The translations under genes were made by a program, and so were the position numbers. A stretch of DNA of 64,000 nucleotides from Nymphaea colorata (lineage: Eukaryota; Streptophyta; Magnoliopsida; Nymphaeales; Nymphaeaceae), in contig NC_045150.1 in NCBI RefSeq assembly GCF_008831285.2, forward strand, positions 8,692,001-8,756,000. Direction: 5' to 3'. Each line of letters opens with the position of its first letter. Positions within the stretch are counted from its first letter, which is position 1. The notes beneath the pieces were generated by a model. That model saw only the letters and a program-made list of their open reading frames with translations. It ran no database searches and was not told where the DNA came from. This document shows positions 23,413 through 35,777 of the stretch, piece by piece.

Positions 23413-26400
23413 CCTCAAGCGCCTCATACAGAACTAAAAAACCAAAAGAAAACAGAAAAGAGAGAGAAGAGGAAGAAGACCACCGGCATGAGGGCAGGGG
23501 AAGAGGGACTCGAGCTTCCTTCCGCAGTAATCTTTCCCGAGTAGCCTGTTTCTTGAGTATTCTAATCTGCCAAATGAGACATAGTTCACCGAAGGAAATC
23601 GATTTCAGCGGTTGGGACAAGCCCCATGTCAGATGAGACAAGAGAGACGAGGACGACGAGGCAAGCGGTGATGTTGAACACCATGACATCATGCAACTTA
23701 GCTAATATGATGCTTTTAGATTGAGAAGTAATGTTTTCAGGAGTGCCCTTTTTCTTCTGCTTAAATCGAGCTCGGCTGTCGTGGTGTCAGATCTCATTCT
23801 GCAGTATTTTCAGGAAGGGTAGTCGTGGCGGTGGCAAAGAATCAACACATTTGTAGACATAGGCTATGCTAGCTTTCCTTCTGACGGCTAGCTATATTAA
23901 GTTTTAAAAATCTCCCTGAATTTGCAAACTTTTGATGCGGGAAACTGCCTTCTAATCATATATGAGTGTCGACTGTTTATGTTCTAACCTCAAATTTCAT
24001 CCTTCTCATAGAATGCATGTCGAAGAAATTTCTTGCAACACATCAGTTGAATTCCTCATACTTCCAATGACGGGGTTGCTGGGAATGAGGCTCCCCACCA
24101 TTTATTAAGAATAAAATGATGTTTACAAGGAAACAAAAAAAAAAAAAAATCGGCAAAGCAAAAAAGCCACAGATCAGCATTACAGGGAAAACGAGCTGCT
24201 TATACCTCAGCTGCTCCAAAACAGAATAAAGAAAGACTAATGAAGCTAATCTGGTTACTGAACACCGGTGAATTAGTCAAAATCATATCTTCCATGTCTT
24301 ACTCTTCCTGACATTATAAGGCGACCAATCTTCAAGCTGATGCTAATGTTAGACATAATAACTATGCGTGCCTTTCTTTCAATACTGGCCCATCTATATT
24401 GCCAACAGTTGTCCGAGTTCTATGAGTATCAGTTTCCCTGCATAAGCTGAGGCATGTATAGTCCAAGCTGCATTTCCTTATTGGTAATGTAGGCAACCGT
24501 CAAAAAAATTTCTGCATAGAGATCAATTTTCCTACACAAAATTGGTGAAAATACAGGAACTTTAACATAATATTAAGATGCTCTTTCTCTCCATATCTCA
24601 TTTTCCCTGAATGTCGTAAGACTTTAGTAGTTACTTTGGTTCTCGTTTCCCTCTAATGCCTCTGGCTTAGCACTTCTTCGCCCTTCATGTTCTCTGATCA
24701 ACGTCGATGAGTTGGTAATCTATTGTTGCTTTCCCTCTAATGCCTCCGTTTCTTATGCTTCTTAGTTCCCCATTTTTTCTGAAGAAAAGGGGAAGAAGTA
24801 CTTTAAACTCACTGAAAGTAGTAAGGCAAAGATGAAGGAGCAGCTAGAGTGGAAGACGACATAGGACAAAATAAACGCCGATCTCCATCGGTGGAAGACG
24901 AGAGCGTTCTGGTAGCAAACCCACCAGTCTCCATCGAGGTGAAGGCGAACCGGCTGGGGGGTTCGCAGTGGCAGAGAAACTGAACTGGCGGAATCCAACA
25001 CATAAAAAATTTTCGGAAAATGTTGCTCCTGCCTTCTTTTCATGATGACCTCAGGGCAGGACCACGACGGGTAAAATTGCCCCCTCTATCGTGTTCTTCC
25101 GTTGTGGTGCCTCCTCCTCCTCCTTCTTCTTCTTCTTCTTCTTCTTGGGAAAGCAGATGGATCAATCAGTTTCCTCCCCCAGAAAATTTCTCTGAAAACC
25201 TCGCCTTCTCGATCGATTGACCAACCAACTGACCGGTCGTTGATTCTCTCTCTCTCTCTATTATGGCTCCAATATTGTGGCCGAATATTACACCATCGCT
25301 GGAAAACTTAGCATGCAATTATGCCTCTTCCTTGGGCAGATTTTCAGTAGCTTTCCATCCGACGGAGCGGATGCTGCACGATGTTGGGTTGCCAAACCAA
25401 AATTTTTTCATATTGATTCAGGGGAAGAATTTGTCAATTAAAACTTCAACGAACTTCTCAATTACTTTGGAATCACAAGTCTTTCTCGTTCTCACATTCC
25501 TAAATAAAATGGAGTCGTGCAACACTGAAGGACTGAATTCGATAGGACGGGGGACCTTCTTATCTGATAATTGGCCATTCCTCTTCGATTATTTGTCTAA
25601 TCTTCGTAATCCAATCCCCATTTGAGGAAATTATATATATCATTTCGCCATATTCCTTGTGGAAGCCGAGGATACGCTCTAGGGACTATCCATTCGCCTT
25701 CATGAAGTCTCCCTTTGGCATCCAGAATGCCTGCCAATCCAAGCTTGTCGTCACCTGTATAACTCAGGCCTGCTACCTTTAGTTTTCTGCAATCATAAAC
25801 TGCAGGGATGTTACTGAATAATTTGTTTCTTTACCATTCATTCTATCTTCACAGTACAACCCAATGCTCACTTTGACTGCTATTTCCTTTGGCCATATAA
25901 TACTATGAAATGCTTCAATTCCATTCTGCAATGCTTCTTTACAGATTTGAATGCTTAAGAGAAGTAGACCTTCAAGAATGCATCTGTTATGGTAACACCA
26001 TATCCACCAACATCCGACAACAAATGCTATTTTCTAACATTTAAACCTCCAATCTCCCTCAGTTATTGCTTTCTGAGGGGGCTTAGTTACACCAAACTTT
26101 CGCAGCCACCCATCTCCATGTTTTTCTCATCAGCCTACAAACCAGTAAGAATATGCCTGTCTAATGTCAGAAGTTGCGTTTACAGGCAATGAAAGTATAC
26201 AAGCAACTTTTGATAGGCGCCTGCCCTCTCCAAATGTTATCGTGCACATTTGTAAAGATTAATTTAATAAGTTTGATTTTGAAGAATAATATTGTATAAA
26301 GTGGGGGGGTATGCAACTTGATCATCCCCATTAAACCTTAACCCAGACTGGCTGAGGACTGATTCAGAGGGTTGACTCAATGACTTAGTTGAGTTAGGTC

Positions 26401-27191
26401 GTAATTTATATATAGCATTTTTTCTATAAATAGATGAAGATGGTAAGCCCATCGGGACTTTGTGTTTGATTTTTTCATTAATTAAAACTAAATAACATGA
26501 ATATTTGTGTATGTTCAATGATGTTTATGATATTTCACAATTCAAAAAATACAAACCAACACACAACAAAAAAAAAAAATCCCTGTTTGGATGTGTTTGA
26601 ATCCACGCTAAAAAGTGGGTTTCGGAGGAAAAACGATGTTTTGCTTCAGAGACCTGTTTTGCAGTTGTTTGGGCATCGTCAAAACTGAGTTTTTAGAAAA
26701 ACCAGTTTCCTGAAAACAGCATTTTCAACCAGTTTTGCATGACCTTGGGGGGTGTTCTTTTTTCAGTGAAAACAGGGATTTGGACATTAGGGCAACCGAA
26801 ACTGGTCGAGGCATCTGCACATGGAAGTATTCGGAATCGAAGTATTCAACTGGGCGACAACATGGGTGGGTGATTGCCTCTGGGTGCTCTCTCCTGCGAA
26901 GAGGATGATAATCACAACAAAGGTTCAGCAACTAGTGGATGAGGATGCAAAGATGCAAGATTTGGACAGCGACTAGGCCTGCAAACGAAAGGCAATTTCC
27001 AGCCATACAGAGTTTTTGCTACAATGACGCCTGTGAACAGGAGTCGCATTCTTGAACTTCATGGAACCATGGAGAGACCGACAGTGTTGGCTGTGCTTTG
27101 CTCTCCGTCTCCACAGGGACTCTTCAACCACAAGCTTTGTTTTGTTGGCAAGGGCTTCTTTGAAAACTTTCACGTCTTTAGATGCCCTCTG

Positions 27192-27337
27192 ATTTGGAGC
27201 ATTAGCTTCATCTATGTTAAACATTGTGCTTTCAAAGTTTTTTTTTGGGAATTGTCTTCCTTTAGCGCCTCCAATTTGGAGCATTAGCTTCATCTATGTT
27301 AAACATTGTGCTTTCAAAGTTTTTTTTTGGGAATTGT
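27192..27337. repeat. 64-bp direct repeat, period 82
   Basis: ATTTGGAGCATTAGCTTC... through GGGAATTGT occurs at 27192-27255 and 27274-27337, essentially identical, with an 18-bp spacer. Confidence 0.93.
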
Positions 27338-27615
27338 GCTCTGTTGCTTTTCCCTTGTTGAATAAGCTCCATACTTCTCAAAAGAAAGCATCAATCCATA
27401 ACACTGTTTGTCATTGGGGGGAACATGATCAATCTGCATCTTTATCTTTTATTTACAATTGAGCTTTCCTGCGGTTGCCTTTTCACCACATAAGACAATG
27501 TTCTTCACGAACACTTTTGTTGATAAGAGTTCATTCATGTCAGAATGTTAGATTTATGTTTTTTTAAGCTTTCACAACTTAGAGGTGTTCATTACCTATC
27601 CTGTCAATTAAGTAA

Positions 27616-27800
27616 TTGATCATGCAACTACGGTACATGCTGAGCACTATCTTCTAATTTTTTGTGGGTCTTTTCATTTAGCATGCTTTGATGATCTTCA
27701 AATACCCCTGCCAAGATTTGATCATGCAACTACAGTACATGCTAAGCACCAACTTTCAATTTTTTGTGGCTGTTTTCATTTTCACATGCTTTGATTATAT
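27616..27800. repeat. Imperfect ~100-bp tandem duplication
   Basis: TTGATCATGCAACTAC starts at 27616 and again at 27718 (period 102). Both copies continue with similar GTACATGCTRAGCAC and TTTTTTGTGG words up to CATGCTTTGAT. Confidence 0.85.
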
Positions 27801-27857
27801 TCATGTAATTCGACTTGCACATGGTAAGTTGAATATTTGGCTATAGAACTTGGAAGT

Positions 27858-27860
<3 letters not shown>

Positions 27861-27944
<84 letters not shown>
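27861..27944. repeat. (AT)n(GT)n compound microsatellite
   Basis: About 60 bp of alternating AT followed directly by about 24 bp of alternating GT. Confidence 0.95.
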
Positions 27945-28674
27945 ATAACTTTAAATGTACATCCAAAAACCATTTTCTGTTAACCACGTTTTCATTTTTC
28001 TTATACTATCCCAATCCTAAAACCAGGTTTTCATTTTTCTTATGTTATCCAAACACAAACCAATATTTCAAAACTCATTAAGATAATGATTTTCACCAAA
28101 CCAGGTTTAGACAATAACCATTTGTTTCAAAGGGTTCATCCAAACACTATCATAATTAATTAAAGAACCCAGCTTATTCGACGGACCCTAAAACAGCCGC
28201 TAGTCTCCGATCGACAAATTTTGCCGACTATGCATCAAACAACCAATAATATAACTAGTGAAAAACATTCAAATAAATTTTATGTGCCCGTTGAATTTAA
28301 CATGAAGGAAAAAGGACTTCTCTTTCACCCTACTTTAAGAATTTTTAGCCATCAAAGGCGCCAAGAAAGAAACTTTTGTAGCAAGTCCCTCGTCCACACC
28401 GACTAGTGCACCTACAATTCTAACAAAAACTCACGAGAATCGAACGATGAATGTCTGCATTACAGCCACAGTCTACATCACTGCAGCGAGATCACAACAA
28501 CAAACACCTTAATTAGCATTCCAAGTAGCAAATTCACATCTTTCTAACAGTTAGTCCAGTAAAATGTATATTGACAGGTATATGACACGATCTTTTTATT
28601 GGCAAACCACTAAGACTACGAGACTAGACAAGTAACTCGAACTGCAAGGTGACACATGACTTCTGCTATCTGGT

Positions 28675-29956
28675 CTAGCCCTTCTTCCCGCGCAGCTTGA
28701 CGCCAAGAACTCTTTCCAGCTTTGATATTATCTGTTGATTGGGGATGGCTTTTCCAGACTCGTATTCCTGAATTACTTGTGGCTTCTCATTTATCAACTG
28801 TAAATACAAACATTTCAGTGAAAAGGCTGGAGGACAAAGAAAACTGTGGAAGCGGAACCAAGATCTACTAACCTGGGCAAGTTGAGCCTGGGTGAGTTTC
28901 TTGTCCATCCGTGCCTGCATGATGTTTTTCTTTAAGTCAAACGGCACTCGTTCATCTAGTTCCACCATTAAGCACGAGTTAGAAAAGCAACAGAAATTCC
29001 TCAACAAAATTTTGCCAACCCTCAACAGACCAGGAACCATGGTCACATCTCTCCCAGACATGAAAGGCAAAATAAGCTGTTTGAATGCAAAGATAATATG
29101 GACTCAGGTGATCGGCAGAAAAATGAAAAGCATAAAGGATCCGAAATAGGGAGCAGAACTTCGTGAAGATACCATGTGAAGGAACTTTAGTCTACGGAAC
29201 TTAAGTAATTTATGTTGATAAAATCAAACAAGAAACCAAAAAATGAATCATTCTCCAGAAATAATATCTGCTAGAAAATTTTCGCTGGCAATAGCATCCC
29301 AGCAATCATCTTGATCAAGTCCGTACCATGTCGACGGATGTGTCCATCTACAACAATTCTCCATGCAAACAATGTGCATCAAGCAAATTATTTTGCAATA
29401 CGATGACTTCAAATTAGAAAAGTCATAGTCAACAGAATGCTTTGGACATTAAACAATGGAACTGCAATACATAGAGTTGCCAAAAGACTTGCTTAAGATA
29501 CTTTGAATCACTACACCGAGTGAATTAATCAGAGGAACTGCTATTCATATACCATAAAAGGCATAAAACCATTGAGCACTCACTAGATTTAGAAAAGGAA
29601 ATAGCACGTTCTAAAAGCAGTGCCATGAACAAGAGTCAACTTTCATCAAATGAGAAAACACAGCACATAGATCCACAGCTAGCATGAAATAACCAGAAAT
29701 AGCTTAAATAGGACAAAGAATACCATAGCGCCACCAATATTAAATCTGTGTGGAACCATACACACTCAGAGCACAAGAAGGGTTAAGTTTTGTTCAAATA
29801 TGGACCCAGTCAAACAGATGAAGACCATTTTTGTCTTTTTAGGGTTCAGTTAAAATAATTTATTTTAATGAAAGGTGAAGTGGATTGACTTTGATCCTCC
29901 ACATCTTCCTCGTCCTTCTGTTCTCAGGCAGTCATCCCCTCCCTTCAGTTGTCAGT

Positions 29957-30013
<57 letters not shown>

Positions 30014-30016
30014 AAT

Positions 30017-30069
<53 letters not shown>

Positions 30070-30152
30070 CACAACACCACATGCAACATGCACACACACG
30101 AGTGTGCGAGACACTGACCTGAGCACTTCTCTCTCTCTCTCTCGCGCGCGCT

Positions 30153-30196
<44 letters not shown>

Positions 30197-33100
30197 ATTG
30201 GATTGAACACTTGGCTATGTGAAAATGTCTACTGTATACGGCTGATTATTCTCCTGAATCTTAATCATTTTCTGTAGAATCTGTACTTTGTTTATGTTAA
30301 TATGTTTATATCCAGTTTGTTGACTGGCTGCATGCATGTCGACCTTTTTTAATCAAATATAATGGTTGATAAAGGTAAAGGGAAGGCAAACTATGCACAT
30401 ATCTGCAACAACCTCTAGCTGTAGAATAAATACAGTTGCTCTATCTAATTCAAATGATTCACAACTACTTCGGAGTTCGGGAGCTTGTGACAAAAGGAGA
30501 GAAAGCTAATATAATTGTAGAACGTAATTTACTGGTTTTTCTACATGTGTTAATGAACATCTTTTGCAGATTCTTAATCAAGGATTTAGATCATGCAATA
30601 AGATTGACAAACGTATGTTGAAACAGCTAAAAAAGAAAACGAGAGGCAGGTAAAAAGAACGGCTCACAGCAATGAAGTGAATACATCATTGGTCAGACAT
30701 ACTTATTTGGATACCACGAATAAACCATTGGCTAAGTGCACTCTGGTTAGTTGCATCTCCTAGCTTAGTTCTTCCGGAGGAGAAAAGTCATTAGAAATTT
30801 GTTAGAGAAAAAGAAATCTGTAGTGCATGGCAAGCTCCCTTATCTCAATCATACTCAATTTTGACTGAAAAGATGGTCAAAACCGGTAAACTATGTAGTG
30901 CATGGTGAACTCCCTTGTCCAAAAAACCTTATGGACCTGTGTCACATGGATGTGTTGCACCGCCACATGCCTAAATGCACACAAAATTAGAGGGAAGAAC
31001 TTATCCTATGAAACAAATTAATGATATAAAATGTTTTCTGAGAATTATCTAGCAGACTTAATAACATAAATGTTTGTGGGAATGATATAGAAAACTTATC
31101 ATCTAAATAACAGGGAAAAACAGGCTCAGGCAGGCCCATCTTGGGAGGATACAACACATGCTTTCCATCTAAATCAAAATCCACTGAGGATTACATCCCA
31201 AAATTTGGATGATCCACAAATTCAATACTACTATCTGATTTGAAACAACCAATCAAAGTCAAAAGGCACCTATAATCATTAGAGGTGCAAGAAAATAGTT
31301 GCAGATCTAACTGAACAAAAACCATCTCCTCTGCTATCTTGCTGGTAACAGGTAAGTTTGTTTCTTTCAATATTGTGAACTTGAGTATACATACTTTAAT
31401 TTCTTCTGCAACATGATAACATAACATGAAATATAGCAACCTCATTAAGATCTTCAAAATTAGGTGTTTTTGATGCATATGATGACCACCAACCTACAGT
31501 ACCTTCATCATCCCTTACCATAATTGCTACTAAAGAATAAAATCTCCAAGACACTTTCTTATTTATTTTAGAGCATGAGAATCTTACATATTCCCAATCA
31601 TATCATGCTATATCTTGATACTTCCGGAATTCCATTTGGAGGAACACAACCATCACATTCTAATAAACAACCATTTTTGTCCATTACACTTTTGACTGAG
31701 GAAATATGACAAACAATGCAAGCATTTATTCTGTTTCCATCTCCTCACAAAATTGAATTTACATCATTGAACATTTCTAAATGAGAAAATGCAAGATCCT
31801 TTTCCTCAAACTTGAATAATATTGTTTGAACTTTCTCAATTGCATTACCCACATTAGTAAACTTTATGGAACGTGGTTCTCTTTTTGTTAACTTCCTTCA
31901 ACATCTTGCTCAATATGTATGCATTAAAATGCATTTTTTATCATTTGGAACTTAACTTCATCTTCACTATAGTAGAAATCTCAATCATTATCGCCACCAT
32001 AAATGCATAATTGAACTGCTTAATTCTTTGATCATAACAACTAATAAAGCAAAACAAATTGCGGAATAGGATGCCTACTAAATATGAAAAACATCTTAAT
32101 TGTTTAAAATAAAATTTCTAATGTGTCTGATGCTTTGCTGTACTTGTTCATTTGATGGACACAACTCTTGAGCATGTGAATGCTTTTGAATAGATTGCAT
32201 ATACTAGTGCCAAATTTAGACCATATAATACACCAGGAGTCCAAAAATATAACAGTACTCGTCAGTTGCCAAACTCATGCATGAGCAACTATGAACGATG
32301 CTGCATTCTCAGCACTGATTTGCAAACCAACCGCTTTTCTCACTTGTATGAATTACCTCCTAAAAAACTCAACATCTGTATACTACTTTATAGATGCATC
32401 AATAATTTTTTCAAAAAATTAGCTACTGAAATAAGCAGCAAAATTCGTGGAGAATCACCTTTTATATTTTAATCCATCATCAGAAACATTTTTTCTGTAG
32501 AAATTTCTTTTACAAAATTGTCAATATTATTCTTCTCTGTCACACTTGTTAGTTTTCCTAAGCTAGAAGATATGTGACCAGCTAGATTACAATCAGCCAA
32601 TGATGTAACCATTTTCTTCCAATAAGAATTTCTCACTATATTAGAAGAAATTGGACTTAAAAAAATTCACAATCTTTTTATCCAAATGTACCTCCCAATA
32701 CTTTTGACTGATACTTCTATTATTCTATTGTATTCCATTTTTGTTTCTTCCAAAGATCTTTTGACTTACCATTGGCGTTCTAATTTTCACATAGTGTTTG
32801 TTCTTCCAACAACACAACTGTACAAGCAACCTCTAGGTACACGTGGCATCCCCTTAATGCAAATATCTATTTTTGTTTTTGTGGAACATTCCTCTTGTTA
32901 CCATTTTGTTGTGAATCAGTCTTGTTTTAGAATCCACAGCATGCTTTGGTTGGAGAAGCACCATTTTCACCATAGAAATCTTGGTTCTTAAATATGAAAT
33001 GTTTCCTGCCAATGTTTTGGTCGCAAATCTAGAAGACTAGAACTAATTGCTCTTGCTGGTGAGCTCCTGCTCCTATATCTCACTAGTTACTGCAATAGCT

Positions 33101-34107
33101 TTTGCCCAGTGTACTTTAATTTTTTAACCTGCCTAGGTCTTTTTAAAGGTCCATCTCCTAGGCCCACCTAGCACCTTTGACTACACCAAGGATAGGGAGC
33201 TAGACTTGAGATGCAGTGTCAGGTGAGAGAAAACTGAAAAGAGTGATTACCTGAGCGACAGCCTAGGAACTGAAGCAGGAGATGACTACCTTACAACTAG
33301 ATTGGGAAGACCGAAGAGGGAGATGACTACCTTACAACATTGGGAAGGCTAAAGAGGGTAAAAGTCAACCAGCTTTATCTTATATTATTAAAATAAACTG
33401 ATTGAATTGAATAATAAGAAAAATGGAATCCGTCAATGTTGATGGAGTCCATAATTGAAAGATGCTACCATAGCCACTGGTTTCTGGCAATGTTGTAAAA
33501 AGCGTATCGTAAGCCGTATCGGTCTGGCTTTAAGATACGCTGTATCGTAAAATATCGTAAAGTATTGTAACTGTATCGTATTTTTTTAAAAAAATTAATC
33601 AGAAAAAATTCCAAAAAAAATCATAAAAAATCAATAAAAATCAACGTATCATAACTGTATCGTAACTATATCGTACATGTATCGTACAATACGGTGTTTG
33701 TATCGTACGATACGTGCGATATAGGCACGATACACCACCTGTTTACGATACAGGTGGTATATTGTATCGTATTTTTGAAACAACGACAATACGGCCCTGT
33801 AACGTACGGTACGTACAACACTGGTTTCTGGACCACATTCAACACTATATTGACCCTCTCTTAGGAGAGCCTAGGAAGCACTGGTGTCCTATTGTGTTGA
33901 CAAGGATGCAGCGCCATCCCAAGTGATTCCATGTCACATAGCTATAGACAAAAGTGGTTGTCAAAAGGCAATGACCATGTTCCTCCAAATGAACATCATA
34001 GGATATCAACTATACCATATGAGTGCGGGTGTGGGTGCCGGTGTCGGTGTCGATGCGGGTCCCAATGCGGCGTATCCCAAAAAATTTGGGTGCGAGGGTG
34101 CAGCGAG

Positions 34108-34171
<64 letters not shown>

Positions 34172-35740
34172 TAATATATATAATTTTAACTTGTTTTTTA
34201 GCTTAATCTGTCCTTTCTTTTTACCTTTATTATTGCACATAAAGAAAGAAAGGGACAGAGAGAAGAAAAAAAAGAATGGGAAATATTTTAAACTTGCATA
34301 AGAAAGGACGCGGTTGGGCTGCATGTCAAAGCTGCACCAGCACCAACACCAGCATCGTGTCAACACGGGTGTTGGAGAAGGGTCCGGGGATCTGCGTGTT
34401 CACGTCGTCCTTGCTAAGAGTCTGTGTGACATAGGATATCAAATATCAAGTGATAAGAAGATCCAAGATACTCGTACACTCAAGCAAATTGATAGAGTTT
34501 GGGAAGCATTTATGAGATCTATTTTCTACAGCAATAATCGCAAAGGATGATGCAGATTCTGTCAATTGGTGAGCATCATATCGATGAGAAACACCTACTT
34601 GCCAATTTCTTGCGATGAAATTTCTGCCACAGTTGACAAACCCAGCAATCTGACTCAAGAATCGCACGAGTCGGATGGGGATTGTACTGTTACTGGCAGT
34701 GTTGTACGTATCGTACGATACGGAGCCGTATCGTACGATACGTATCGTATCGTTTGCAAAATACGATAAGATACACCCCCTGTATCGCAAATGGGGGTAT
34801 ATCGTTCTTGTATCGTACGATACATGCGATACGGGCCCCCGTATCGTACGATACGGTGCGATACGGCCTGTATCGTACGATACGGGCTGATTTCTAAAAA
34901 GGAGACTTGAACCCCATTTTTTCGAGTTTCTTTTATAAAAACCCACCCCTTCCTCATTTCTAATCTATAGATTGTACCGCTTTAGAGGGAAATCATTGAT
35001 TTTCATTGTGAAATCATCGATTTCCATTGTGAAATCATCGATTGTCACCGTGAAATCATCTATTAAACCATGAATTTGTGCATGGGTGGCTGATTCCCAT
35101 TGAGAGGAAATGGTTTTTTTTAAACCATGAAGATAAAGATGAAAAAGAATGATATTGTTATGAATTTTGATGTCTATGAAGTATGAATGATGAACCGTGA
35201 ACGCGTAAGTTTATAGCATTTAGCAAAATAATAAGTCTATCATTATCTAAAAGACTAAACCATGTTTTCTATGAAGAATTTATTATTTTTAATTTTTTCT
35301 GATTTTTTATGAATTTTCCGATTTTTTTAATTTTTTCTGATTTATTATTATTATTATTTTAAAATTTACGATACGGTTACGATACGGCGTATCTTAAAGC
35401 CCGACCGATACGCTTTTTACAACATTGGTTACTGGGCCACGAGTCAGGACCCAAGCAATCTAGGACTGAGATTTGGGCGACTCGGGATAGAATTGGTTAA
35501 CTAGATGGATCGCTGACTTGGGTCGGAATTGCCCGAGTTGGGCACGATACAAATGTCAATTGCTAAATTTTAGATTGCACTTTCCAAAACTGAAATCCTC
35601 AAACAAAATTTGAAATTACTAATCTAATTATATAATAGGAACACAAGTTCTCATTATAATCACAATTACAATAGACAAGAAAATTTACTAAGAAAACTAT
35701 ATAGACACACACAAAAAGAGATAATATTTTATATATATAC

Positions 35741-35777
<37 letters not shown>

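Larger units (their letters stand above)
23413..28674. other. Intergenic, no firmly supported gene
   Basis: 23440-23480 is purine-rich. 25118-25147 is a (CTT)n tract before an unrecognised 120-aa plus frame (25263-25625). 26578-28150 has GTTTGGATG at the left (about 26583) and its complement CATCCAAAC at the right (about 28138), which may be ends of a decayed MITE-like or composite element. The interval also contains local tandem duplications and the (AT)n(GT)n tract listed separately. Confidence 0.5.

Noticed and set aside
25263-25625. 120-aa plus ORF after a CT-rich leader-like stretch
   Set aside because: Composition is not distinctive, and no family, intron borders or poly(A) context support it.
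26578-28150. GTTTGGATG / CATCCAAAC as ends of a 1.57-kb transposon
   Set aside because: Only 9 bp match and no target duplication was found; mentioned only as a possibility in the intergenic entry.
29885-30277. 130-aa ORF with SLSLSL, HTHTHT and YIYIYI runs
   Set aside because: Pure microsatellite translation.
31191-33000. Second hAT transposase relic inside the MBF1 intron
   Set aside because: AT-rich short frames on both strands show none of the hAT signature blocks seen at 19-20 kb.
33714-34957. Several overlapping Tyr/Arg/Ile-rich ORFs on both strands
   Set aside because: They translate the TATCGTACGATA palindromes of the hAT-like elements and the (TA)n tract, not genes.
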